Part shown: in pieces, positions 1-6,347 of the stretch
How positions within the stretch are numbered: position 1 is the first letter of the stretch
Layout: each line of letters opens with the position of its first letter
Origin: Magnetospirillum sp.
GTDB taxonomy: Bacteria; Pseudomonadota; Alphaproteobacteria; Rhodospirillales; Magnetospirillaceae
DNA length: 17,723 nt
Assembly: GCA_020217035.1 (NCBI GenBank)
Contig: JAIWOG010000265.1
Coordinates: forward strand, 1 to 17,723
Direction of reading: 5' to 3'
Notes under the pieces: model-generated
What the model saw: the letters and a program-made list of their open reading frames with translations, nothing else
Database searches by the model: none
Told to the model about the DNA's origin: nothing
Position numbers and translations under genes: made by a program

Positions 1-1
1 G

Positions 2-748
2 CAAGGCGAGACCAAGGAAAAGTTCCTGAAGTATCGCCGGGCCAGCGGCACCGAGGTGGCGCGGCTGTCCTATGGCGAGGAAAAGACCGAGACCCAGGGC
101 AAGGGCAAGGCGGCCAAGACGGTGACCACCACGGTGAACCACAAGGTCGAGCCGGCCTTGTTGGAAGACGTGTTCTACCAGGCGTCCACCCGTGGTGGCC
201 GCCCCTTCGATTCGGTGCTGGCCGGCAAGGCCCAGTTCCAGGACGCCGCCAGCACGGTGGGCGACGTCGCCCTGACCGGCGCCATGGTCGCCGCCAGCAT
301 CGCGGCTTCCAACAACCACAACAACCAGGGCGAGGCGGCGGCGGTGGCCGGCGCCCTGCTGCTGGTCGGCCTGATCGCCAAGGGGGCGGCGGAAGCCGCC
401 GAGCCCGACGCAGACACCCGCTATTGGGACAACTTGCCCGACCGCGTGCACGCCGCCAGCCTGAAGCTGCCGGAACGGGTGACCAGCCTGTCGGTGGACT
501 TCCTGGCCGCCGACGGCACCTATTTGCGCACTCGCGAGGCCAAGGTGACCCGCGCCGGCGCTTGCGGAATCGCCTGGGTACGCGGCGACAGCGCCCAGCC
601 GGCCAATCCGCGCGCGCCTTATTCCGCCGCCAAGGAAAACATGGTTTCCCCGGTGGTGATCCCCGGCTTGCCGGACACCGCGCCCGAGCGGGCCGAGCCG
701 GTCAAGCGCGGCCCCGAAGAAGCCAAGACCGAACAACCGAAAAGCTGA
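2..748 (+). CDS. COG3014-like envelope protein (5' end outside window)
   Basis: The frame is open from the first bases of the window to a TGA at 746-748, so this is the C-terminal 248 residues of a longer protein; a GTG at 56 is internal and not a convincing start. What is visible: a charged stretch, then a hydrophobic Ala/Gly-rich helical segment (encoded about 265-400), then a motif around Arg-Tyr-Trp-Asn-Leu-Pro followed by a beta-rich tail ending in Ala-Trp-Val. This pattern (hydrophobic helix, W-x-x-L-P, beta-strands, 'lWV') matches what I remember of COG3014 proteins, lipoproteins of unknown function that in Vibrio and Shewanella sit beside a DUF1425 (YcfL) lipoprotein and an LpoB-like protein. 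Exactly those two types follow here, 20 bp and 1.2 kb downstream. The far C-terminus is charged and Pro/Glu/Lys-rich. The family assignment rests on motif and context; no function is claimed. Confidence 0.7.
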   Translation, partial: QGETKEKFLKYRRASGTEVARLSYGEEKTETQGKGKAAKTVTTTVNHKVEPALLEDVFYQASTRGGRPFDSVLAGKAQFQDAASTVGDVALTGAMVAASIAASNNHNNQGEAAAVAGALLLVGLIAKGAAEAAEPDADTRYWDNLPDRVHAASLKLPERVTSLSVDFLAADGTYLRTREAKVTRAGACGIAWVRGDSAQPANPRAPYSAAKENMVSPVVIPGLPDTAPERAEPVKRGPEEAKTEQPKS

Positions 749-768
749 AGCGAAGGAAAATGCCCGTC

Positions 769-1248
769 ATGCGTAAGATCCTTTTGGCCGCTTCCGGCCT
801 GACCGCCATGGCATTGCTGGCCGGCTGCGCCCAGCAAATGGAACCCGCCCCCATCTGCAACATGGCCGGCATCAACGCCCAGCGCCAGTTGGTGGCGCTG
901 CCCGCCGCCGCCCCTGGCGAACCGTCGCCGCTGATGGAAATGCCGCTGAACTCGGTGTCGATCACCGACTTCAACGTCATCAACAAGCTCTATGTGCGGT
1001 CCGTCACCGCCCAGCGCACGCCGACCGGCACGGTCAAGGTGATCAGCCAGATCATCAACTGCACCGACTATCCGTTGAACGTCGAGGGCCGTACCCAATT
1101 CTATGATCAGGCCCAGGCGCCGTCGGAGCCGGTCAGCGGCTGGAAGCGCCTTAATTTGGCCCCAAGGACGTCCAATACTTACGCCGAATCGTCCATCGGC
1201 ACCAAGAACGTGCAGTACTACATGGTGGAAGTCCGGGAGACCCGCTGA
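769..1248 (+). CDS. DUF1425 / YcfL-like outer-membrane lipoprotein
   Basis: Predicted 159-residue lipoprotein. The N-terminus is Met-Arg-Lys followed by a hydrophobic core and a lipobox Leu-Ala-Gly-Cys, the signature for lipidation and, without an Asp at +2, outer-membrane sorting. The second half reads like DUF1425/YcfL: a strand ending in Asn-Cys-Thr-Asp-Tyr-Pro-Leu, then a 'R-x-Q-F-Y-D' strand, 'GW..L.LAP', a polar loop and a final strand ending in 'Y-x-V-E-V-R'. E. coli ycfL lies beside lpoB (ycfM), the activator of the cell-wall synthase PBP1B, and the next gene here is LpoB/CsgG-like. An in-frame ATG at 760 is an alternative start, but it sits only 2 nt after AAGGA (753-757), so ATG 769 (11 nt spacing) is preferred. 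The stop overlaps the next start as TGATG, indicating translational coupling. Confidence 0.75.
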   Translation: MRKILLAASGLTAMALLAGCAQQMEPAPICNMAGINAQRQLVALPAAAPGEPSPLMEMPLNSVSITDFNVINKLYVRSVTAQRTPTGTVKVISQIINCTDYPLNVEGRTQFYDQAQAPSEPVSGWKRLNLAPRTSNTYAESSIGTKNVQYYMVEVRETR

Positions 1249-2183
1249 TGCGCACCCATCACCTTGCCGTCCTGGCGCTTGCCGCCGCGACTCTGCTGCC
1301 CGCCGCCAGCCATGCCCAATCGGCCGGCGGCGGCGTGCCGGCCTATGAACCGCCGCCGCCCGTGGAAGCCACGCCCCGCGACGGCAAGGTGATGGAACGC
1401 GCCCACAAAGCCGCCGGCGATGCCGGTTCCTTCGGCAGCCAATCCAATCTGGTGGCCAACTTCGCCAGCGCCTATGCCCGCAACGGCAAGCCCAAGCTGG
1501 CGCTGTTCTGGAACCGGCAATTGTCCGACACGCTGAACGAATGGTATTCGGACACCCGCGTGGTCACCCGACAGGAAGGCGGGTCCACCATGTCGGGCGA
1601 CATTACCCTGAACCAGACGCAGAACGCCCAGCAGACCACCGCCATCGAGCGGCGCGTCGTCGATCCGCGCCGGCCGCAGACCTCGGAAAGCTTTGAATGG
1701 GAATTCCAGGACGGCTTCCTGGCCCCCTTCCTGGAAGCCGGCGCCGTGGTGGTGGACCGTGCCGCCATCGTGCGGCTGACCGGGGTGGACATGAACACCA
1801 CCAACGAACGCACGGTCGAAACCCGCGCCCTGCAGGGCAAGGCCGATTACCTGATGGAAGTGCTGGTGGGCGCCAATTCCAAGTCGTCCACCGGCTACGA
1901 ACTGCGCGCCCGCATCCTGGACGTGAAGACCGGCGCCATCGTCGCCATGGTCAATTCCAAGAATTTGAAGGAATGGAACCCGGAAAAGCCGGTTCTCGCC
2001 ACCGGATCGGGCTTCGTGCTGCCCGAGGACGAGGACGACGAAAGCTTCGGCCCGCAAGGGGACGACAAGTACCGCGCCACCGGTTCCGGTTTTGAAAAGC
2101 GCCGCAAGCCGCCGAAACTGTCGAAGATCGCCCAGAACCTGGCCTACAACACCATGACCGGCCTGATGCGGCAGTGGAAGTAA
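1248..2183 (+). CDS. Secreted CsgG/LpoB-fold protein
   Basis: 311 residues with a typical Sec signal peptide (Arg-Thr-His-His, hydrophobic core, Ala-x-Ala type cleavage near Ser-His-Ala/Gln, about residue 24) and no lipobox Cys, so probably soluble in the periplasm. The body has the alternating helix/strand layout of the CsgG/HfaB/LpoB fold: a helix with Leu-Phe-Trp-Asn-Arg, a helix near 'FLAPFLEAGAVVVDRAA', then 'KADYLMEVLVGA' and a terminal strand pair ending 'RILDVKTGAIVA', which resembles the 'ADYvl.g.v ... l.DvqTGeivw' signature of that family. Known members activate penicillin-binding proteins (LpoB) or form secretion pores (CsgG). Neither activity can be read from the sequence; the neighbours (COG3014-like and YcfL-like) favour an LpoB-type role. 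The C-terminal third is acidic and then basic and looks disordered. Confidence 0.65.
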   Translation: MRTHHLAVLALAAATLLPAASHAQSAGGGVPAYEPPPPVEATPRDGKVMERAHKAAGDAGSFGSQSNLVANFASAYARNGKPKLALFWNRQLSDTLNEWYSDTRVVTRQEGGSTMSGDITLNQTQNAQQTTAIERRVVDPRRPQTSESFEWEFQDGFLAPFLEAGAVVVDRAAIVRLTGVDMNTTNERTVETRALQGKADYLMEVLVGANSKSSTGYELRARILDVKTGAIVAMVNSKNLKEWNPEKPVLATGSGFVLPEDEDDESFGPQGDDKYRATGSGFEKRRKPPKLSKIAQNLAYNTMTGLMRQWK

Positions 2184-2184
2184 G

Positions 2185-2321
2185 ACCAAATCCTGGTGAG
2201 TGAAACTCATCGGGATTTGGTTAGGCGCGACTGCGCCGCGCGGCTTATGCCGCGGAAGGCAAGTGTTTCGGAGAAACACGCCCGCCACATGAGGGCTCCG
2301 GTGATCGGCCCCGATCACCGG
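2185..2321. repeat. Cluster of tandem stem-loops between two envelope genes
   Basis: Almost the whole 158-bp gap can fold into successive hairpins. They are: 2185-2221, 17-bp arms with two G-T wobbles around a GAA loop (outer arm ACCAAATCC / GGATTTGGT); 2224-2237, GGCGC/GCGCC; 2239-2254, CGCGGC/GCCGCG with loop TTAT; 2263-2279, GTGTTTC/GAAACAC; 2280-2296, GCCC/GGGC with a 9-nt loop; and 2298-2321, perfect 11-bp arms CCGGTGATCGG/CCGATCACCGG with a CC loop. No T-tract follows any of them, so a simple intrinsic terminator is unlikely. Plausible roles are a REP/BIME-like repeat, an RNA-stabilising 3' end for the upstream operon, or a transcription-attenuating leader before the next lipoprotein gene. 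Confidence 0.75.
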
Positions 2322-2341
2322 TTACAATAAGGAGCACAGCC

Positions 2342-2725
2342 ATGAAGCGCACCCTTTTCCTGGCCCTGCTGGCCCCCCTGGCCCTGGCGGCCTGCGCCGA
2401 GGAACGTCTGACCCCGGCGCCGGGCGAAGCGCCCGGCTGGCCCAGCCAAAGCCCGCCGCGTCCGGCCCACGCGCCGCTGCCCTTCACCACCAATTACGCC
2501 CCGGCGACGGCGACCCAAACCCAGGCGCCGGTACCGCCGGGCGAAAACGTGCCCTATGCGGTGCGCGGCCAGCAGGCGGCGCCCAGTGGTTCGAACATTC
2601 AGTGGAACCAACCGGGCGGGCAGTCGCAAAACTGCCACGCCGTTCCCACCGTCAGCGTGGACGGCAAGGCATCCAGCACCGTTTGCCAGCAGGCTGACGG
2701 TTCTTGGGCTTACGTCACGGACTGA
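2342..2725 (+). CDS. Small lipoprotein with a 17-kDa-antigen-like tail
   Basis: 127-residue predicted lipoprotein. The start ATG follows AAGGAG (2329-2334) at 7 nt. The signal peptide (Lys-Arg, then a Leu/Ala-rich core) ends in a Leu-Ala-Ala-Cys lipobox with Cys at about residue 18. Residues 25-85 are Pro/Ala/Gln/Thr-rich and probably disordered. The C-terminal 30 residues contain 'C-x(5)-V-S-V-D-G-K ... C-Q-Q-A-D-G-S-W', resembling the 'C..y...v.i.Gk....g.aCrqpDGsW.i' end of RT0821/17-kDa surface-antigen proteins that are common in alphaproteobacteria; the similarity is from memory and short. Two Cys in this tail could form a disulfide. The gene ends 6 bp from the convergent stop of the next gene, with no room for a separate terminator. 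Confidence 0.75.
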   Translation: MKRTLFLALLAPLALAACAEERLTPAPGEAPGWPSQSPPRPAHAPLPFTTNYAPATATQTQAPVPPGENVPYAVRGQQAAPSGSNIQWNQPGGQSQNCHAVPTVSVDGKASSTVCQQADGSWAYVTD

Positions 2726-2731
2726 CGACGA

Positions 2732-3463
2732 TCACTTGGCCTTGCGGGCGAAACCTTGCCGAACCAAGGTTTCGCCCAAGTCCGCGCCACCCTGGCGCAA
2801 CTTGCATTGATAGGCGGTCTTGACCGGTTCGCACCGCAACGCGTTGCCGTGGCTGTTCAGGATCGCCGACAAAGCCGCCACTTTGTCTTCTGCTCGGTCG
2901 GCGACAATCCCTTCCAACCGGATGACTTTGTCGCCAACCCTGACATGGGCGGTGTCGCCGGCGGCAACCGCGAACCCGGAAACCGCTTGCAGGCTCGTCT
3001 GGGGTTTTTTCTCGGGCTTCACCGCCTTTGGGGCGGTCACCGCCGCGATCTTGGGCTCTGCCGGCGTGACCGGTATTTTTCGGTCCGCTTGCGGGGATGA
3101 CGGCGCCAGCCCCGACGCCTCGGGCATCACGGCCGGAGACGCCGCTTCGATGGGCGGAGATATGGTGGCGACGGCCGAGGGTTGCGGCTTCACGACGACC
3201 GGACGAGCCAGCGGCGGCGATGGAACCGGCGCCGCGTCAACCCGAATCGCCGTCGGCGGGGCCATCACGTCCGCAACAGTGCTTTCAGCCTGCTGCCACG
3301 CTTCGACCGCGACCGCCCTGGACTGGCTCAGATTCGCCGGTGTCGCCACCAATCCGACGGCGAAGGTCAAGCCGACATAAGCCGCCGACCACATCAAGGC
3401 CCTGCGGCTGCCGGCTTCGATTCGGGGCTCGACCCGGGGCAGCGGGGGGACGTCGGGTTTCAT
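2732..3463 (-). CDS. Membrane-anchored protein with degenerate SNase-like domain
   Basis: 243 residues starting at the ATG whose last base pairs overlap the upstream stop as ATGA (3460-3463), so translation is probably coupled to the M48 protease gene. Layout: a short cytoplasmic N-terminus rich in Pro and Arg, one transmembrane helix at about residues 23-42, a long Pro/Ala/Val/Lys linker (about 65-160) typical of a periplasmic spacer, and a C-terminal domain (about 162-243). The last domain reads 'v.vGDkvirLeGI ... c......yqCkl..ggaDLgetLVrqGfAr', which follows the strand order and closing 'l...Lv..G.A' of staphylococcal-nuclease-like (thermonuclease) domains. I do not see the catalytic Arg/Glu/Arg set of active nucleases, so a binding rather than cutting role is likely. 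Cys211 and Cys220 could pair in the periplasm. The domain call is a pattern reading. Confidence 0.65.
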   Translation of the reverse strand: MKPDVPPLPRVEPRIEAGSRRALMWSAAYVGLTFAVGLVATPANLSQSRAVAVEAWQQAESTVADVMAPPTAIRVDAAPVPSPPLARPVVVKPQPSAVATISPPIEAASPAVMPEASGLAPSSPQADRKIPVTPAEPKIAAVTAPKAVKPEKKPQTSLQAVSGFAVAAGDTAHVRVGDKVIRLEGIVADRAEDKVAALSAILNSHGNALRCEPVKTAYQCKLRQGGADLGETLVRQGFARKAK

Positions 3464-4530
3464 GCGGACTCTCCCGTCTTGGGGCTTTCTTGCAAGGCGG
3501 CGATGCGTTCGGCCAAGTCGGGATGCGTCTGGAACACCGACGGGAACAGCCCCCACAATTCTCGGGCGCCATGATAGGATTGGGCGGAAAAGACGATCTT
3601 CGCCGTCGCCAAATGGTCGTGCCAACGCACGGCCGGCATCTGTCCGATGGCTTGCAGCCCCTGCAACGCCCCGATCATGTTGGTGCGCCCCTGCAACATC
3701 GCCCCCATGGCGTCGGCACGGAACTCGCGGCGGCGCGACAAGGCGCAATCCAAGGCCCCGAACAGCACGCCGATCACCCAATCGACCAAAAGCAGAAAAG
3801 GCAGTGCCGCCAAAGCCGCCAAACCGATGGCCAAGCCCAACAGCATCCCCACCAACCCAGCCTGCCGATCCCGGCTGCCGGCCGCCGCGCCGGCCATGCC
3901 AAAGCCGAATATCTGCGCCACCCAGCGCAAACGGTCGGCCGGCAACAGGACCAGATTGCGCAACGCCTGCGGGATGATGTCCAACATTTGCCGCAGCACC
4001 ACATCCCGGTGGGCGATGTGGCCGACCTCGTGTCCCATCACCGCCAGCACCTGATCGAAAGGCAGGCGTTCGAGCAGCCCGCGATTCAGCACCACGGCGG
4101 CGTCGCCTCGCCCCGCCCCCGAGGTGAAGGCGTTGACGTCGTCGTCATCGGCGATGGCCAGAACGGGCACCCGTGGCAACCCGGCGCGGCTGGCCATGTC
4201 GACCAGGTGATGGTGCAGTTCCACCATGCTGGCGTCCTTGCTGTTGTCGGGATCGACCACCGCAATTCCGGGCTTTCCCAGGACATATCGACGCCAACCG
4301 AAAAAACGCCAGATCATGGCCAGCGGGCCGACATAGACCGGCCAAAAGATCCCCAGCACCACGGCAGCGGCCAGAATATGGCCGCCATCGGGATGCTCGA
4401 TGGCCCGCGCCACCGGAGCGATGGTCGCCGACGCGGCCCCGAACCATAAAAGCGCCACCAGCGACACGATGGCGGCAATCACCATGGCCACCCCGTCGAA
4501 AGCCCCCCCGACCTTGGCCCGCACCCGCAT
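3460..4530 (-). CDS. M48-family membrane zinc metalloprotease
   Basis: 356-residue integral-membrane protease of the HtpX/Ste24 (M48) type. Zinc motif His-Glu-Val-Gly-His at residues 167-171, and the third ligand Glu269 in 'Arg-Arg-Glu-Phe-Arg-Ala-Asp-Ala', both in the usual M48 order. Hydrophobic segments lie near residues 11-33, 51-75 and 225-262; the C-terminal 'THPDLAERIAAL' is also typical. Family members cleave misfolded or damaged membrane proteins, with the active site on the cytoplasmic face. The reading frame stays open to 4920, but that part is antisense to argC; ATG 4530 is chosen because it is preceded by a purine-rich AAGGGGTGG and the protein then begins just before the first membrane helix. 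First gene of a two-gene - strand operon with the SNase-like protein. Confidence 0.9.
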   Translation of the reverse strand: MRVRAKVGGAFDGVAMVIAAIVSLVALLWFGAASATIAPVARAIEHPDGGHILAAAVVLGIFWPVYVGPLAMIWRFFGWRRYVLGKPGIAVVDPDNSKDASMVELHHHLVDMASRAGLPRVPVLAIADDDDVNAFTSGAGRGDAAVVLNRGLLERLPFDQVLAVMGHEVGHIAHRDVVLRQMLDIIPQALRNLVLLPADRLRWVAQIFGFGMAGAAAGSRDRQAGLVGMLLGLAIGLAALAALPFLLLVDWVIGVLFGALDCALSRRREFRADAMGAMLQGRTNMIGALQGLQAIGQMPAVRWHDHLATAKIVFSAQSYHGARELWGLFPSVFQTHPDLAERIAALQESPKTGESA

Positions 4531-4561
4531 TGACCACCCCTTCCACTCCGATCCTCGCGCA

Positions 4562-4590
4562 ATGATAGCGTCTCCCGCCACATCTGAACA
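4562..4590 (-). promoter_or_regulatory. Candidate promoter for the M48 protease operon
   Basis: On the - strand, TATCAT (4562-4567) is preceded by TGTTCA (4585-4590) with a 17-bp spacer, giving a leader of roughly 25 nt before ATG 4530. The -10 is good and the -35 is weak. It lies back to back with the argC promoter candidate, in a 145-bp divergent gap. Confidence 0.4.
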
Positions 4591-4599
4591 GCCCGGCCA

Positions 4600-4628
4600 T
4601 TGCCGCTCCCCTTCCCCCCTGCTATCGT
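4600..4628 (+). promoter_or_regulatory. Candidate promoter for argC
   Basis: TTGCCG (4600-4605), 17-bp spacer, TATCGT (4623-4628). Each hexamer matches the sigma-70-type consensus at four of six positions. The predicted start near 4635 gives a leader of about 40 nt before the argC ATG. No arginine-repressor-like palindrome stands out in the gap. Confidence 0.45.
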
Positions 4629-4675
4629 CCGCCCCACATGTTTGCAATCGCCGACGAACGCGGAAAGGAACGATC

Positions 4676-5716
4676 ATGAGCGAGGTCAAGGTCGCGATTT
4701 TGGGGGCCAGCGGGTACACCGGGGCCGAGTTGGTGCGCATGCTGGCGTCCCATCCCACTTTCCGCATGGCCGCGCTGACCGCCGACCGCAAGGCGGGGAT
4801 GGACATGGCCAGCGTCTTCCCGCAATTCGCGGGCCTTGACCTGCCCAAGCTGGTCGCCATCGACCAGGTGGATTTCGCTGGGATCGACGCGGTGTTCTGC
4901 GCCCTGCCCCACGGCACCACCCAAGAGGTGATCGCCGGCCTGCCCGACCACGTGAAGATCGTCGATCTGTCGGCGGATTTCCGACTTTACGACCTTGACG
5001 CCTATGACACCTGGTACGGCCATCCGCACAAGGCCCCGGACCTGCAAAAGCAGGCGGTCTACGGTCTGACCGAGTTGAAGCGCGACGCCATCGCCAAGGC
5101 ACGGCTGGTGGCCAATCCCGGCTGCTATCCCACATCGGTGCAATTGCCGCTGGTGCCGCTGTTGAAGGCCGGTCTGATCGAGGCCGACGACATCATCATC
5201 GACGCCAAGTCCGGCACCTCGGGCGCCGGCCGCGCCGCCAAGGAAGGCATCCTTTATTGCGAGGTCACCGAGGGCCTGCACGCCTATGGCATCGCCAGCC
5301 ACCGCCATGCCCCGGAAATCGAGCAGGAACTGGGCGAAGCCGCCGGCCGGGCGCTGAATGTCAGCTTCACCCCGCATCTGATGCCCATGAGCCGCGGCAT
5401 GCTGTCCACCATCAACGTGCGTCTGGCCAAGGGCGCCAAGGCCGCCGACCTGCGCGAGTGCTGGGCCAAGACCTATGCGGGCGAAGCCTTCGTCAAGGTG
5501 CTGCCGGCCGGCGTGGCGCCGCAGACCCGCCACGTGCGCGGCGCCAATTTCTGCTTCATGAACGCTTTCGACGACCGGTTGGCCGGTCGCGCCATCATCT
5601 GCTCGGTGATCGACAATCTGGTCAAGGGCGCCTCGGGCCAAGCCATCCAGAACATGAACCTGATGTTCGGTCTGCTCGAAACCATGGGTATCGACCAACA
5701 GCCGCTGTTCCCGTAA
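4676..5716 (+). CDS. argC: N-acetyl-gamma-glutamyl-phosphate reductase
   Basis: 346 residues, the normal length for the long-type ArgC. The enzyme reduces N-acetylglutamyl phosphate to the semialdehyde with NADPH in the cytoplasm, the third step of arginine biosynthesis. Visible signatures: the dinucleotide-binding loop Gly-Ala-Ser-Gly-Tyr-Thr-Gly near residues 10-16, 'ALPHGTTQE', the catalytic Cys150 in 'NPGCYPTS', and the 'KSGTSGAGR' segment that follows in all ArgC proteins. The ATG at 4676 is chosen over upstream in-frame starts because AAGGA (4665-4669) precedes it by 6 nt and the protein then begins right at the Rossmann fold. A carbonic-anhydrase-like gene follows after 13 bp and is probably co-transcribed. 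Confidence 0.97.
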   Translation: MSEVKVAILGASGYTGAELVRMLASHPTFRMAALTADRKAGMDMASVFPQFAGLDLPKLVAIDQVDFAGIDAVFCALPHGTTQEVIAGLPDHVKIVDLSADFRLYDLDAYDTWYGHPHKAPDLQKQAVYGLTELKRDAIAKARLVANPGCYPTSVQLPLVPLLKAGLIEADDIIIDAKSGTSGAGRAAKEGILYCEVTEGLHAYGIASHRHAPEIEQELGEAAGRALNVSFTPHLMPMSRGMLSTINVRLAKGAKAADLRECWAKTYAGEAFVKVLPAGVAPQTRHVRGANFCFMNAFDDRLAGRAIICSVIDNLVKGASGQAIQNMNLMFGLLETMGIDQQPLFP

Positions 5717-5729
5717 GGAGAACCTTTTG

Positions 5730-6257
5730 ATGTCTGGCCTGATTTTACCGTTCAAGGGCGTCAGCCCGACAATCGCCGAAGATTGCTTCGTCGCCCCCAA
5801 CGCGACCGTGATCGGCGACGTGGTCATCGGGGCGGGGACCAGCGTGTGGTTCGGCGTGGTCATCCGTGGCGACGTCCACGAAATCCGCATCGGCGAGCGC
5901 ACCAACATCCAGGACGGCACCATCATCCATGTGACCGAGGGCAAGCTGGGGACCTATATCGGGTCCGACATCACCATCGGCCACGGCGCGGTGCTGCATG
6001 CCTGCACCTTGGAAGACGGCTGCTTCGTCGGCATGGGCGCCACCATCCTGGACGGCGTGGTGGTGGAATCGGGGGCCATGGTCGCCGCCGGCGCGGTGGT
6101 GACGCCGGGCAAGCGGGTGAAGAAAGGCGAATTGTGGTCGGGCAACCCGGCCAAGCCGATGCGCCCGCTTCGCGACGAGGAACTGGCCTTCTTCCCCAAA
6201 TCGGCGACCAAGTACAAAGCCCTGGGTGACACCTATCGCCAAAGTCTGGGGGATTGA
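5730..6257 (+). CDS. Gamma-class carbonic anhydrase family protein
   Basis: 175 residues made almost entirely of hexapeptide repeats ([I/V]-G-x-x-x-x), the left-handed beta-helix of the gamma-carbonic anhydrase / YrdA / CaiE family, which assembles as trimers with metal sites between subunits. The three metal-ligand histidines are all present with the family spacing: His67, His85 and His90. The family includes true CO2-hydrating enzymes and homologues with no known activity, so catalysis is not assured. AAGGAG (5715-5720), overlapping the argC stop region, sits 9 nt before ATG 5730; a TTG directly before it is not needed. Linkage to argC suggests co-expression; a role in supplying bicarbonate for carbamoyl phosphate and arginine is only a guess. 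Confidence 0.9.
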   Translation: MSGLILPFKGVSPTIAEDCFVAPNATVIGDVVIGAGTSVWFGVVIRGDVHEIRIGERTNIQDGTIIHVTEGKLGTYIGSDITIGHGAVLHACTLEDGCFVGMGATILDGVVVESGAMVAAGAVVTPGKRVKKGELWSGNPAKPMRPLRDEELAFFPKSATKYKALGDTYRQSLGD

Positions 6258-6264
6258 CGGATCA

Positions 6265-6293
6265 GGTTGGCGTTTACAAAAACGCAAACCTTT
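6265..6293 (+). terminator. Weak intrinsic terminator after the carbonic anhydrase gene
   Basis: Arms GGTTGGCGTTT (6265-6275) and AAACGCAAACC (6280-6290) pair over 11 positions with a single mismatch, around an ACAA loop, followed by TTT then CGG. It starts 8 bp after the stop. The short T-run makes termination efficiency uncertain. Confidence 0.45.
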
Positions 6294-6347
6294 CGGTGAA
6301 CCATTCCGGATGACGGCCAGAACCGGCCCGCCGGAACGGAGATCCCC

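Noticed and set aside
1218..2318. 366-codon open frame on the - strand
   Set aside because: Antisense to the CsgG/LpoB-like gene; the product is His/Gly/Arg-rich low-grade sequence typical of GC-rich antisense frames, and has no ribosome site.
2185..2321. CRISPR array or tandem repeat
   Set aside because: The hairpins have unrelated sequences and no regular spacing.
3097..4449. 450-codon open frame on the + strand
   Set aside because: Antisense to the M48 protease, whose HEVGH motif and membrane helices are convincing; the product is Gln/His/Arg-rich with no domain.
4531..4920. N-terminal extension of the M48 protease into argC
   Set aside because: It would read antisense through the argC start and promoter region; ATG 4530 has a ribosome site and starts right before the first membrane helix.
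4622..5944. 440-codon open frame on the - strand
   Set aside because: Antisense to argC and part of the carbonic anhydrase gene; argC has intact catalytic motifs.
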